Positions 1 through 8,583 of a stretch of 64,000 nt of DNA are shown piece by piece; position 1 is the stretch's first letter, and each line of letters starts with the position of its first letter. The notes under the pieces are model-generated. The model had not been told where the DNA came from and searched no databases. It saw only the letters and a list, made by a program, of their open reading frames with translations. The DNA comes from Hassallia sp050875635 (GTDB taxonomy: Bacteria; Cyanobacteriota; Cyanobacteriia; Cyanobacteriales; Nostocaceae): contig NZ_JBPAOH010000003.1 of NCBI RefSeq assembly GCF_050875635.1, positions 1 to 64,000 of the forward strand, read 5' to 3'. The position numbers and the translations under genes are program-made.

Positions 1-35
1 ACAGAAAATCAGAACAAATGTATTCCAAAATACAG

Positions 36-653
36 TTAATTAGACAGCATTCTGATTTTAAATCTGTTTTTCAAGGCGATCGCAAAAGTTTTCGGTCTAC
101 TGAAATTATTTTGGTCAATACTCGAACCAGATGGTGCAGACGTGGTAATTTCTTTATCGGCAGTAGAGGTAGTTTTTTTCCGAGTCTGCTTCTTTTTGTT
201 CTGTGGTGGAGAATCATTAAACTGTGCTGTTTTGCTACGTCCGCGCCCTTTCTTCTCCCATGTCTGAGTAGCTTCAATATCTACCAGCATTCGACGCTCG
301 TAAAATGGCTCGCCCAAAAGCTTAAGCGCAGTGCGGTAATAGTCAGTTCGATTAAACACCTTTTCATCCGGTGGTCGTGTTTCCATAATTAATAAGGGCA
401 ACTGAGGTACATGAGCGTTGCGGTAGCCTAAATCATTGGATGCAGTATCCGAACTATTAATCTCATTTAAGCGTCTGGCAATTTGCCGTATCATGGTCGT
501 CTTACCTACACCACTCGGTCCATATACCAATACGTGAGCAAATCCCGCAGGCTCCCGAATTGCACGCATTAGATGCATATCAACCTGCGCCAACTGGGGA
601 TGTCTTACAGCATACTCCTTGAATTGCGTAAGTTTTTGAGCGTAAACCATCAA
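36..653 (-). CDS. TniB/TnsC-like transposon AAA+ ATPase, shortened and probably non-functional
   Basis: The N-terminal two thirds looks like the AAA+ ATPase that regulates target choice in Tn7/Tn5053-type transposons. A P-loop GPSGVGKTT lies at residues 45-53, followed by the conserved stretches LLIMETRPPD and FYERRMLVDIEA. After QFNDSP (about residue 147) the sequence becomes a Lys/Thr/Ser-rich tail with no Walker B, sensor or arginine-finger region. At 205 residues it is shorter than intact relatives. An internal deletion joining the N-terminal part to the low-complexity C-terminal tail would explain this, but that is inference. The gene upstream on the same strand is cobH, so no transposase lies next to it on that side; anything downstream is outside the window. 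Probably a transposon remnant. Confidence 0.6.
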   Translation of the reverse strand: MMVYAQKLTQFKEYAVRHPQLAQVDMHLMRAIREPAGFAHVLVYGPSGVGKTTMIRQIARRLNEINSSDTASNDLGYRNAHVPQLPLLIMETRPPDEKVFNRTDYYRTALKLLGEPFYERRMLVDIEATQTWEKKGRGRSKTAQFNDSPPQNKKKQTRKKTTSTADKEITTSAPSGSSIDQNNFSRPKTFAIALKNRFKIRMLSN

Positions 654-692
654 TTGATTGCGATCGCTTCACAAATAAGATTAAAATTCATT

Positions 693-1322
693 TTAATTTA
701 TCCGATTTCCATCTTGCCCATAAGCCTGCCAAGCTAAATCTATCAGACCGTCGGCGATCGCTGCTGCTACCACAGCATTACCTTTGCGACTGTCAATTGT
801 AATGTGAGGTACAAGAGAATCTTGCAAACGTTCTTTAGCCACATCCACATTTACAAATCCGGCTGGGGTGGCGATGATTAAAGCTGGTCGAATTTCTTCC
901 GCTTCAATTAAATCAACAAGTGCTGTGAGAGCGGTTTGCGCTTGACCGACAATATAAATGCCTTCTGGGTAACGTTTAGCTAAAGTTTCAATTCCCCAGG
1001 CAACACGAGTTTTGTCTTTTTGAGGACGTGTCAGCGCTTCCATGCTGCAATACACCGGATTGGCAAAAGTATTTTGAATGTGTTGGGCGATACCCATTTG
1101 TACCATTGACACATCTACAACAATCGTGGTACGCGCCGCTAGTGCTGCTGCTCCCGCTTGCAAAGCACGCTCAGAAAAGCGAATCAAAGACTTATACTCA
1201 AAGTCAGCCGTAGCGTAAATTACCCGTCGGACAATTTCATACTCTGCGGGTGAAAAGACATGTTCGCCAATTTCACTATCAATGATTGCCAAACTTTGAG
1301 CATCAGTTACGTGCCATTCCAT
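693..1322 (-). CDS. cobH: Precorrin-8X methylmutase
   Basis: CobH/CbiC moves a methyl group from C-11 to C-12 of precorrin-8X to give hydrogenobyrinate (or the cobalt form) in cobalamin biosynthesis. The 209-residue protein is full length and begins MEWHVTDAQS. An in-frame start 45 bases upstream adds a hydrophobic stretch that does not look native, so the internal ATG at 1320-1322 is preferred. Recognisable blocks are RRVIYATADFEYKS, NPVYCSMEAL, GQAQTALTAL and ATPAGFVNV. A Tyr sits in RVIY-AT where many proteobacterial homologues have the catalytic His; I believe this is normal for cyanobacteria. No other cobalamin gene or recognisable cobalamin riboswitch is nearby. Confidence 0.88.
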   Translation of the reverse strand: MEWHVTDAQSLAIIDSEIGEHVFSPAEYEIVRRVIYATADFEYKSLIRFSERALQAGAAALAARTTIVVDVSMVQMGIAQHIQNTFANPVYCSMEALTRPQKDKTRVAWGIETLAKRYPEGIYIVGQAQTALTALVDLIEAEEIRPALIIATPAGFVNVDVAKERLQDSLVPHITIDSRKGNAVVAAAIADGLIDLAWQAYGQDGNRIN

Positions 1323-1439
1323 CGGTATCAGCAAAAAGAGAGCTTTCAGCTTACAGCTTATCAGCAATAGAGAGGCGCGGAGTTAGGAGTTATGAGTTGT
1401 AGAGACGCGACCGATCGCGTCTGTACAGGAGGAGCAAAG

Positions 1440-2249
1440 TTAGGACTCAGCACTAGGAGAAGACCGGCTGAAAACAACTGAGAGATAGGCAACTAACGCA
1501 CCAATGAGAAAACCGGAGATATTACGAACTATAGGTAGCCATTCCTGCGTCCGCGTTACTACTGGTCCAATACCGAAGGCAATAAACAAAATTCCCCACA
1601 AAGGCGAGAAAATTAAAGCCCATTGCCAAGCAAATGCTTGTTTATCGCTGCGGGGTTGACCTGCAAATCCACAAATTACCCCACCAAGTATAGAGCTAAT
1701 CAGGGTGAGAATCCACTGCTCTCGTGGTAGTCCGGGAACGGCAATGCAACCACCTTTAAGCAAACAGCCTTTAACTGATTGTAAGGCTTGGAGAATCGCT
1801 TGGTCTTCGCCTTCTTCTCGGACAAAGTACAAGTTACCGAAGCGGGTTTGTAATTCGATCCAAAAAGTGCGCGGTAGAAGTTCATAAACTGCATCGCCGA
1901 CACTAAAGCTGAGGATGTTACCCCCACGGGAATCGGCAACTAGCAAAATGCTTTTGTCATCCAAACCCCAAAATTTAATTACAGCGCGACCTGGGGTGCG
2001 ATCGTATTGAGTCAAAACTCTCAGTTTCCAGCCGGTTTCAGCTTGAAATTGATTTAGGTCATTGACAAGCTGTTGTTCTTGAATGTCGGTGAGAGTTTTG
2101 GCTAAGTCTACAACTGGGGTTGGTTTGTCAGGTAGTAACTCAGGATTGTTATAAGCCAGTGCGCTTTGGGAATGCATCACCCAAATTGACCCAACCAAGA
2201 AAAATACAGTAATCGATACCAGAATTCGTCGCCAAAAACAATTCTGCAT
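1440..2249 (-). CDS. TPM-domain protein (TLP18.3/Psb32/MOLO-1 family)
   Basis: Residues 1-32 form a signal peptide or anchor (hydrophobic run ending SALA). A TPM domain covers roughly residues 40-165: it begins PTPVVDLAKTLTD and contains the family-typical SILLVADSRGG and VYELLPRTFW. Three or so C-terminal transmembrane segments follow (about 178-200, 210-230, 245-262). Family members work in photosystem II repair (Psb32, TLP18.3) or as membrane proteins of unclear role. The topology suggests a lumenal or periplasmic domain tethered to the membrane. It sits alone between cobH and a repeat-rich spacer. The family call is firm; a photosystem II role is inferred only from named relatives. Confidence 0.75.
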   Translation of the reverse strand: MQNCFWRRILVSITVFFLVGSIWVMHSQSALAYNNPELLPDKPTPVVDLAKTLTDIQEQQLVNDLNQFQAETGWKLRVLTQYDRTPGRAVIKFWGLDDKSILLVADSRGGNILSFSVGDAVYELLPRTFWIELQTRFGNLYFVREEGEDQAILQALQSVKGCLLKGGCIAVPGLPREQWILTLISSILGGVICGFAGQPRSDKQAFAWQWALIFSPLWGILFIAFGIGPVVTRTQEWLPIVRNISGFLIGALVAYLSVVFSRSSPSAES

Positions 2250-2714
2250 GGACGTTTTTATACAAATTTCAACAGTAGACGTAAAGAAGTTGTTTTAAAA
2301 GAATACGGTAAAAGTGATACTTCTTTACACTTGTTTACTTTACTCTAATCTAATGGTGTAGATCAAAGCATTGTTTCACATCCTCATTTTTGGGGCAATG
2401 GGCAATTGTTTAATGGGCAATGGGCATGGGGCATTGGGGAGCCAGTGCGTTGGGCGGGTTTCCCGACTTGAAGCATCTGGCGTCATTGGGAATTGGGCAA
2501 TGGGCCCTATCGCAATGGGCAATGGGAATAGGTTTGGCTGTGCGCCCAAAGGAGGTCACGAACGCTATCTGCACCTGCCGATCCGTTGGGCATTCATGAG
2601 CGAATTGGGAATTAAAGAAGAAATAGTTCGCTCATCGTGAATAAATACGATTCTTTCCATGCCCGATGCCCACTTGGACGATGCCCACTTGGACGATGCC
2701 CGATGCCCCATGCC
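2250..2714. repeat. Intergenic heptamer-repeat and REP region
   Basis: No gene is supported. From 2394 the spacer holds runs of GGGCAAT and GGGCATG heptamers, then a REP-like unit (about 2440-2485, with TGCGTTGGGCGGG and a closing ATCTGGCGT). A GGCAATGGGAATA core follows near 2520, and the complementary arms (repeats of CCCACTTGGACGATG) lie at 2667-2714. The arms can pair, so a transcript would fold into a long imperfect hairpin. ORFs here on both strands are translations of repeats. Confidence 0.75.
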
Positions 2715-3266
2715 CTAGTCCTCAGACCATTCCTCAGCGGCAGTGGATTGAGGCAACGAATCTTCATCATCGAAATCCCAGTTAGCAGCGTCATTGTAAT
2801 TGTTGTCATTGCGTTGGCGTTGCCTCTTGGCTTCTCGTTCTCGCAACGTCAGCGCTGATGAGGCATTGGGTGACAAACGGTCAACTTGTCGTTTGGGAGA
2901 TTTTTGGCGTGTAAACGTTTTCCAGGCTGCTTTCACGCCAACAAATATGCTGCGCGTACCTATTTGAACGTTTTGCGCTTGCTTTCTGGCACCATCCAGG
3001 CTTTGATCGACTTGTTGAACAACTTGACTAGCACTTTTGACACCTTCACTGACATCATCAGTCAAGTCAGTGATTTCCATACCAGTGGTGCGGATAGCAT
3101 TTAGAGTCGGTGGTAACTCTCGTGAGAGGGTATCAAATAATTTTTCAGCACTGCGGGCGGCTCTAGCTAATTCCTGCAAAGCTGGTATAGCCGCTATTAA
3201 AACAGCAGTTAAACTAACGGCGACCAAAAGAATCGATAGTCCCAGCCAAAACAGGGGGTCAATCAC
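2715..3266 (-). CDS. DUF948 domain membrane protein
   Basis: The start is a GTG at 3264-3266. One N-terminal transmembrane helix (about residues 4-28) is followed by an amphipathic, coiled-coil-like segment (about 30-100) typical of DUF948 proteins, and then a basic, charged C-terminal tail rich in Arg, Lys, Asp and Glu. No enzyme motif is visible. It lies 11 bases downstream of the YtxH-domain gene on the same strand, and these two families often pair as small cell-envelope proteins, so an operon is likely. Function unknown; a general-stress or envelope-structure role is a guess. Confidence 0.7.
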   Translation of the reverse strand: MIDPLFWLGLSILLVAVSLTAVLIAAIPALQELARAARSAEKLFDTLSRELPPTLNAIRTTGMEITDLTDDVSEGVKSASQVVQQVDQSLDGARKQAQNVQIGTRSIFVGVKAAWKTFTRQKSPKRQVDRLSPNASSALTLREREAKRQRQRNDNNYNDAANWDFDDEDSLPQSTAAEEWSED

Positions 3267-3277
3267 AGTTATGCTAT

Positions 3278-3658
3278 TTATGGGCGATCTAGATTTGATG
3301 TTCGGGAATCGGAATTTTCTACTTGCACTTTTGCAGCGCTTCGGTTTTCTTGTGCGCTTTTTTGCTTCAAGACTTGGCTTTCTCGCGCAGTTGCATCTAT
3401 CCCCGAGGCGATCGCATCTCGCAATCGATCCAATGTCTCATCCCAGTTTTTCATTGCGCTGGTAGACAGACGATCTGCCTGAATCTGGACGCTTGTTGAT
3501 AAATCTTCTGCCAATTCTGGCAAAGCATCGGCAGATTTCTTTAATATTTTCCGCGTTTCGCGCCCTGTGCGTGGAGCTGCCAGTAAACCGGTCAAAGCAC
3601 CGATGGTAGCTCCCAACATCAAACCGCCAATAAATACTCCAGAACGGTTGTTAGACAT
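3278..3658 (-). CDS. YtxH domain-containing small protein
   Basis: The N-terminus carries the YtxH signature: a glycine-rich helix (GVFIGGLMLGATIGALTG, residues 7-24) followed by LLAAPRTGRETRK. The remainder is helical and charged. YtxH proteins are small, membrane-associated and linked to general stress in Firmicutes; the cyanobacterial role is unknown. An AAGGAGA ribosome binding site lies about 11 bases before the ATG. It heads a probable two-gene operon with the DUF948 gene. Confidence 0.8.
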   Translation of the reverse strand: MSNNRSGVFIGGLMLGATIGALTGLLAAPRTGRETRKILKKSADALPELAEDLSTSVQIQADRLSTSAMKNWDETLDRLRDAIASGIDATARESQVLKQKSAQENRSAAKVQVENSDSRTSNLDRP

Positions 3659-3769
3659 CTTCTTATTTTTCTCCTTACACCCATTTTAGGTGGGTTTTCA
3701 CGCCTTGCAAGTCAAAATAATTTTACTTATCTTTTTTCAGTGACAATATCCTAGCTGGAATTGTTGCCT

Positions 3770-4123
3770 TTATTTCTCAATTGATTTTACTACTATCTTT
3801 TTCTTAAATTTTGTTCCTAACCCACGTTTAACAAAATAGCGCCCGTGAATTTGCTGTCCCACAAGCAGCAGGCTGAAGATTTGCCGCACTTGTTGAATTT
3901 GTACTTGTATCGAGTGGTTTCCCTGGCGCAAGTTGTGGATATTCTGCTGTCGTATAGAAATATTGGACGGTGCTTTGTCAAGTACCGCATGAGTGCAGCG
4001 TTCAGCAGCAGTTAACTGATTGGCTATGTTCGCCAACCGCTTTTTAAGTTGCCACACTCGCCGAGCGATATAAAGTAATATTAAGGAAATGACAGTATTA
4101 ATAATAACAACTACTGTTACCAT
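3770..4123 (-). CDS. Hypothetical membrane-anchored protein
   Basis: The 117-residue protein has one N-terminal transmembrane helix (about residues 2-22) and a basic cytoplasmic helical region with many Gln and Arg residues, ending in a Lys-rich tail. No family is recognised. The layout (single helix, then amphipathic coil) resembles the two genes downstream, so it may belong to the same envelope group. It is transcribed toward them, with about 110 bases between. Confidence 0.5.
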   Translation of the reverse strand: MVTVVVIINTVISLILLYIARRVWQLKKRLANIANQLTAAERCTHAVLDKAPSNISIRQQNIHNLRQGNHSIQVQIQQVRQIFSLLLVGQQIHGRYFVKRGLGTKFKKKIVVKSIEK

Positions 4124-4238
4124 TTTTTACCTGGGGTAGATGCTTTCAGGGAGCTTGTTTTCAACAAACCCCTATTAATGATAGCGACAGCACCAAAAAT
4201 ATAGATCCAAATCTTCAGTAATCATAAACTAATAAATC

Positions 4239-4271
4239 ATCAGCCCGATTTCTTGAAGAAATCGGGCTGAT
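4239..4271. repeat. Perfect 16-bp-arm hairpin
   Basis: Arms ATCAGCCCGATTTCTT and its exact complement are separated by a single base. A sister element with a CCCCGACTTC stem lies at 11454-11487. No T-run follows, so this is more likely a dispersed palindromic repeat than a terminator. Confidence 0.75.
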
Positions 4272-4306
4272 AGCAATACAAGCATTCTCACAAGTCAAGT
4301 AGGATT

Positions 4307-4584
4307 GCTATAGCTCAATACGCTTGGTATTAAGACTTGATCCTCCCTAACCCTCCTTAAAAAGGAGGGAATTAAGCCCCCCTTTTTAAGGGGAGCCACT
4401 TGCACAGTCAGGGTTTCCCACGCCAGTCCGCACAACGGGGCGGCACGTTTTGGGGGGAAGCTTCCCCCCAAAAGCTGCCTTGGGAAAATACGCAAGCAAC
4501 TGGCTCGACTTGAGCAAAGTGGCGTGGGTTGGGGGGATTTACCAGAATCGAACAACACTAACACCAAGCGTATTGTGCTATAGC
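4307..4584. mobile_element. MITE-like element with 24-bp terminal inverted repeats
   Basis: The left end (4307-4330) begins GCTATAGC and contains CAATACGCTTGGT. The right end (4561-4584) is its complement with 22 of 24 positions matching. The 278-bp interior contains a GGAGGG/CCCTCC hairpin near 4352-4370, a second A/T-rich stem near 4378-4395, and a REP-like GTGGCGTGGGTT segment, but no ORF of a transposase. No clear target-site duplication is visible. Confidence 0.6.
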
Positions 4585-4810
4585 TTGCGATTAGCCGATT
4601 GTATTTGTACCTGGTATGTAGTAAGTAAGTGGGTTGAATTAAATATAAAACCACCTGCGGGTGTGTTAACTTATTTCATTACGGCAGCTTGGACTAATAA
4701 TGGTGCGTTAAACTTCGTTATAACGCACCCTACTTGTTTTTTTCCCATGCTTTATGCTTTTTGCCCAACCTTAAGGAGTGATGTTTAATTGTACCGATTA
4801 CTTACAAATA

Positions 4811-5530
4811 TCAATTTGTTCTTGCCCAGCGAGTTCCTCTCCAAATACTAATAAACAAACCACTAGCAACTAAAGCTCCCAAATTCCATTTGACAGAAGA
4901 CTTAATTAAACTTAAACCTCGAGAAGATTGAGTTGCTTCAGCTTGAGTTTGAATTTGTTTCTTAGCTTGAGAAACTTGTGACAATACTTGAGTTTTTAAT
5001 TCGTCAGGATTTTTACCTTCTAATGAGCGACCTTGGCTTTTGATAAAATTATCAATTTGTTGCGGTGTAGCTTGATTCAGTTGCTTTTCAAACTGTTCGG
5101 CTTGAGATATTTGTTGCTTAGATAAAGTACTAATTTGAGCGGCACTTTGATTATTGAGCCGGAGAGTGTTACCAATTCCTAAAGGAATTAGTAAGAAAAA
5201 CAATAAGGCAAATAACAAAGTTAACCAAGATAATAACTTTAATATAAGGAATTCCCATTTCGTTCGCGAATTCATTTCTCCAAAAAATACCAACACCAAA
5301 CCGATTAACGGCACGGGTACTCGTTCAACCAGCGCTCCAAAAGTTTTAAATTCCCAAGCGGGGTTCATAAAGTTGGGTGGAACAAACATCTCAACGATGT
5401 CAAAAAGTGCTAATAATAGCAGACCATAGCCAAGCGATCGCAAAATAGTCATCGACCCTTGCTGACTAAAAGCAAACGCCTGTAACTCTTGTACTATGGG
5501 AGTAAATCTATCACTATTTGATTTAGTCAT
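4811..5530 (-). CDS. HpsJ-like protein of the cyanoexosortase A locus
   Basis: The 239-residue protein has hydrophobic segments at about 28-50, 68-86, 92-118 and 212-230. Between the third and fourth is a Gln-rich coiled coil (about 125-200), matching the HpsJ family found beside cyanoexosortase A and in the hormogonium polysaccharide locus. Its role is probably polysaccharide or surface-protein secretion across the inner membrane, inferred from family and neighbours. It is the last of a minus-strand series that starts with the exosortase and its partner, about 150 bases downstream of the partner across a tandem-repeat spacer. Confidence 0.7.
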   Translation of the reverse strand: MTKSNSDRFTPIVQELQAFAFSQQGSMTILRSLGYGLLLLALFDIVEMFVPPNFMNPAWEFKTFGALVERVPVPLIGLVLVFFGEMNSRTKWEFLILKLLSWLTLLFALLFFLLIPLGIGNTLRLNNQSAAQISTLSKQQISQAEQFEKQLNQATPQQIDNFIKSQGRSLEGKNPDELKTQVLSQVSQAKKQIQTQAEATQSSRGLSLIKSSVKWNLGALVASGLFISIWRGTRWARTN

Positions 5531-5676
5531 TTTGTTAGTTGTTGGTTGTTGGTTGTTGGTTGTTATTTGTTAGTTGTTATTTGTTAGTTGCTAGTTGATG
5601 TTATTTGACCACTATCCACTATCCCCTAACACCTATCCACTAACAACTATCGACTAACCACTATCCACTATCCACT
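5531..5676. repeat. Palindromic short tandem repeats
   Basis: A run of GTTGGTT/GTTAGTT heptamers (about 5535-5605) is followed by complementary CCACTAT and AACCACT units (about 5615-5675). The halves can pair as a long imperfect hairpin. The same layout recurs at 41010-41230, 47843-47955 and 50937-51125. Confidence 0.75.
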
Positions 5677-6333
5677 TCAAAGTTTGGGAAAGCGGGGTTG
5701 CCACCATTGATGCCAGGAAAACCAGGCGTTTTCCAGTTTTTTGTAAGCAGCTTCTGGGGTAGAATTCTGTACAGGAATCGACAAATGCGCCCATAAACAA
5801 CGTTTATCTTCGATTGGCTTTTTGCCCAGTAACCAAGGTAATAGGCGCTCTGTAGGGCGATCGTATAAAGACCGATTTTGGGTAAACTGTTTATAAGTGA
5901 ACGTACTGTTCCCTTGTGGGTTAATACAGGCACTCAAATATGCTCGTCCTTTGTCAACCCCAAGCCCGTAGTAACCTACTTTATCTTGCTGACGCACCGC
6001 AGCAGAGGATGAAATCGAAGTGTATTCTTCGATAAGTTTGCTAACATCAAAAATTGTCACATAGCGCATTTCGATATTTAAGGACTGGTCTTTTTGAATG
6101 TATTGATAATGCTTTTGGGCAATGAGATTAGAATGTTCTTTAGTTAATGTTGGCTGGGAATATTTTGTATTTAACTGCCATTCTGATAATGGTACTGCAT
6201 CTGGAAAAACCAAGGGGGTAAGCGTGCTTTTTTCGGCTTTGGGAAATAGAATGACTTTGCCCAAAACTAAAAAGACACCGCTAAAGGTGAGAGCCAAAAG
6301 TGGAAGGCGAAATTGTTTCCAAATAATCATCAC
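5677..6333 (-). CDS. Cyanoexosortase A system-associated protein
   Basis: The 218-residue protein has an N-terminal membrane helix (residues 9-29) and a soluble, probably extracytoplasmic domain with conserved-looking AYLSACINPQG and RCLWAHLSIP stretches. The start ATG overlaps the stop of the exosortase by 4 bases, indicating translational coupling. In this position and form it matches the partner protein found with cyanoexosortase A. Its biochemical role is unknown; by analogy with EpsI-type partners it may help process or export surface polymers. Confidence 0.75.
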   Translation of the reverse strand: MMIIWKQFRLPLLALTFSGVFLVLGKVILFPKAEKSTLTPLVFPDAVPLSEWQLNTKYSQPTLTKEHSNLIAQKHYQYIQKDQSLNIEMRYVTIFDVSKLIEEYTSISSSAAVRQQDKVGYYGLGVDKGRAYLSACINPQGNSTFTYKQFTQNRSLYDRPTERLLPWLLGKKPIEDKRCLWAHLSIPVQNSTPEAAYKKLENAWFSWHQWWQPRFPKL

Positions 6334-7196
6334 CTTATTGAAGACTTGTGCTGTTTGTTTTTTGTTTCATTGATATTTAGTATAAACCAGCAAAATAAAC
6401 CAAAAAATATGACAGCAATCATGGAAAAAATTAAAGAACCATCTCCATGATGCCAATATTCAAATGCTTCCGGATTGCCTTTTGCGACTATAACACCCAT
6501 GACAGCAACTCGTACCCCATTGACGATAAATCCCAAAGTTGCCGCTACTATCGGCGCAAGAATTTTTTGCTGCCGATTTAGAGGAAACATTAAAATAAAA
6601 ATTATTGCTAAACCCAATTGTTGGAAGATGATTTGTACACCAGAACAGCCACTAGCTACTTCTATACTTCCTGTTGGCAGATAAATGTTTACTCCAGAGC
6701 GAGTAATTTCAAAACCTGTGTACCAAAGGATAAAAGCGGCTAGTTTTGCCGTGAGTAAAGTTATATGCTTAATCAGGAATGATGGTAATAGTTTGGGTGC
6801 GCCAAGAAAAAACAGTGCTAGCAATTCTCCTTTATATTGTTTTAATCCGCGAAAGCCAGAAGCTAGCAAGGCAAGACCAAGGGCAAGAATGAAAGGAGAG
6901 AGAAATAGAAAGCCACCAAAACTTGTTAAAGATGCGCTTTTGAAAAGTATAATTGCAATGATTGACAGACCCAAAAAGCTGGGTAAAACTCCGCTTTCTA
7001 GATTTAAGCTGTGGCGTTTTTCCCAAATGAGAGAAGAGACAGCTATCCAAAATAAAAGACTGCTTCCTAAAAGACTAGGAATATTTGATTTCCAAGTTAA
7101 AGTTATGTGAATTGCAATTAAGCCTGCGCCTATTGCTAATAGCCAGAATTGGGCATTTTTTAAACGACTGACTGGGGTCAGGTGGATGGATTTCAT
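6330..7196 (-). CDS. crtA: Cyanoexosortase A
   Basis: Exosortases are polytopic inner-membrane cysteine transpeptidases thought to cleave PEP-CTERM sorting signals. This 288-residue protein has about eight hydrophobic segments and the catalytic triad in the right order: Cys in ASGCSGVQI (about residue 183), Arg in NGVRVAVMG (about 227) and His in EYWHHGDGS (about 250). Its partner overlaps the stop codon, and a PEP-CTERM protein is encoded 240 bases upstream on the same strand, forming a self-contained sorting locus. The symbol here means cyanoexosortase, not the carotenoid gene of the same name. Confidence 0.85.
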   Translation of the reverse strand: MKSIHLTPVSRLKNAQFWLLAIGAGLIAIHITLTWKSNIPSLLGSSLLFWIAVSSLIWEKRHSLNLESGVLPSFLGLSIIAIILFKSASLTSFGGFLFLSPFILALGLALLASGFRGLKQYKGELLALFFLGAPKLLPSFLIKHITLLTAKLAAFILWYTGFEITRSGVNIYLPTGSIEVASGCSGVQIIFQQLGLAIIFILMFPLNRQQKILAPIVAATLGFIVNGVRVAVMGVIVAKGNPEAFEYWHHGDGSLIFSMIAVIFFGLFCWFILNINETKNKQHKSSIR

Positions 7197-7214
7197 GTAG
7201 ATGTAGCGGCAGTT

Positions 7215-7425
7215 TCAGCTAATATTTAATAGGTAATGGGGAATCGGTAATGGGGAATCGGTAATGGGGAATGGGGATTTTCAGGGGGGAAAAGAGGTGC
7301 ATGGGAAAGGGGAAAAGAACGCTTTCCCAATTACCAATTACCACGCTATTACCAATTACCAATTCGCTATTACCAATTACCAATTCCCAATTCGCTATTA
7401 CCAATTCCCAATTTGCTTGTTAAAC
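7215..7425. repeat. Heptamer repeats of GGTAATG/CATTACC type
   Basis: Left arm: repeats of GGTAATGGGGAATC (about 7228-7276). Right arm: TTACCAATTACCAATT units (about 7325-7412). A 50-base centre contains GGAAAGGGGAAAAG. The arms are complementary. This separates the PEP-CTERM gene from exosortase A. Confidence 0.7.
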
Positions 7426-7434
7426 CTACTTAGG

Positions 7435-8583
7435 TTAGACTTTGGCGGCTTCTTTTTGTTGCTGCTGGCGTTTGCGACGTAAAGCTACACCGATACCACC
7501 GGCAGTTAATGAACCTAAGATGGTAAAAGGTTCGGGTACTGGCTCAGATGGTGTGGAAGCTTTGAATTTGCTGGTTACAAACAGACCATACACATTATCA
7601 TCATTACTTGGGTTTTTAGTATTCAACTCGACGAACGTATCACCTGCTTTGATAAAAGGAGTGGCATCTGCGCTATTACCAAGGGCTAGATTATAAAGTT
7701 CATCATCAGTGCGAGGACCGCCAGAATCAGAGGCAAACGGATCTGGGTTAGTAGGACTATCGCCAATACCGCCGGCGGTGATTAGAGCACCATTAGCTCC
7801 CTCCCCATCATCTTGACCACCAGCAGAGCTGGTCAAGCGACGAGAAGTAGTAGAGTTTGTCGTCACGTCTACAGTGGTGAACTGACCAGATGGTTGAAAG
7901 CTGTAGCTACTGGAGAGAGATGTCAAGAAATCGCCACCGCTATAAGGTTTAGCAAAATTAAATCTTGTTGTATCACCTCCTGTAGCAAGCTCCCCATCAA
8001 GGATAAAAGACGAGAAGCCAGTGGTGCTGGCATCTTTATAAGCTACAACCAAAGTTTCTCCATCATTGTCTCCTAGCTCCTCAATAGTATGATTCTGCAA
8101 ACCACCCAACGTACCAAGGATGTTGGTGACATCCCAAACTCTGGTAGTTGCTGGGTTCGCGTCAGGTATAAGCAAGTTTGAGTCAGCAACCTTCAACAAA
8201 TTCCCGTTCAGTTTCACATCATTTACAGGACTTAAATCCCAAACAGAAGACGCATAAAGGTAGGCTTTGAGGATAGTTGCACCTACAGGTACGTTTGTTT
8301 GCAATGAGCCGTTGTTGCTGGTGCTACCAAAAGCGTCTACAGAGAGTGCCGCATCTTGGAAGGTATCACGAGCTATCAAGGCTGCGGATGCTGGCAAACT
8401 TGAGCCAACGAATCCAAAACCGACACCTAGTACTGCAAGTGTTTTTAGACTAGTTTTCCGTATTCCCAGTCTGGATTTGCTTTGAGGGACATTCCCCATC
8501 TGAATGCTAAATGCGCCCACAGCAATAGATTTTGCTTTAGAACCAGCTTTGCGTAACTTCTTTCTAACTTGAAATCTTGTCAT
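7435..8583 (-). CDS. PEP-CTERM sorting domain protein
   Basis: A secreted protein of about 382 residues. A long basic N-terminal region precedes a hydrophobic signal segment (LAVLGVGFGFVGSSLPASA, about residues 48-66). The mature domain is rich in Asp, Gly, Ser and Thr. The C-terminus has the full tripartite signal: PVPEPFT, a hydrophobic stretch GSLTAGGIGVAL, then RRKRQQQQ. It should be the substrate of the exosortase A encoded just downstream. The extracellular domain is not assigned to a named fold. The ATG at 8581-8583 (MTRFQV) is chosen; an ATG five codons upstream is possible. Confidence 0.85.
   Translation of the reverse strand: MTRFQVRKKLRKAGSKAKSIAVGAFSIQMGNVPQSKSRLGIRKTSLKTLAVLGVGFGFVGSSLPASAALIARDTFQDAALSVDAFGSTSNNGSLQTNVPVGATILKAYLYASSVWDLSPVNDVKLNGNLLKVADSNLLIPDANPATTRVWDVTNILGTLGGLQNHTIEELGDNDGETLVVAYKDASTTGFSSFILDGELATGGDTTRFNFAKPYSGGDFLTSLSSSYSFQPSGQFTTVDVTTNSTTSRRLTSSAGGQDDGEGANGALITAGGIGDSPTNPDPFASDSGGPRTDDELYNLALGNSADATPFIKAGDTFVELNTKNPSNDDNVYGLFVTSKFKASTPSEPVPEPFTILGSLTAGGIGVALRRKRQQQQKEAAKV

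Larger units (their letters stand above)
4124..4810. other. Gene-free spacer with several repeats
   Basis: No gene is supported over about 690 bases. It holds a perfect hairpin (4239-4271), a 278-bp element bounded by inverted repeats (4307-4584), and a shorter inverted pair GGTGCGTTA/TAACGCACC (4702-4729) whose arms recur at 9325-9360 and 17184-17215. ORFs on either strand here translate repeats. Confidence 0.7.

Noticed and set aside
71..277. 68-residue ORF in another frame within the TniB-like gene, suggesting a frameshift
   Set aside because: Its translation does not continue the AAA+ domain (no Walker B or helix signature), so a simple frameshift does not explain the truncated protein.
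693..1322. Tyr in place of the usual catalytic His region of CobH as a sign of inactivation
   Set aside because: I recall cyanobacterial CobH sequences with the same RVIYAT block, so it is likely a lineage feature and not a defect; an alignment would settle it.
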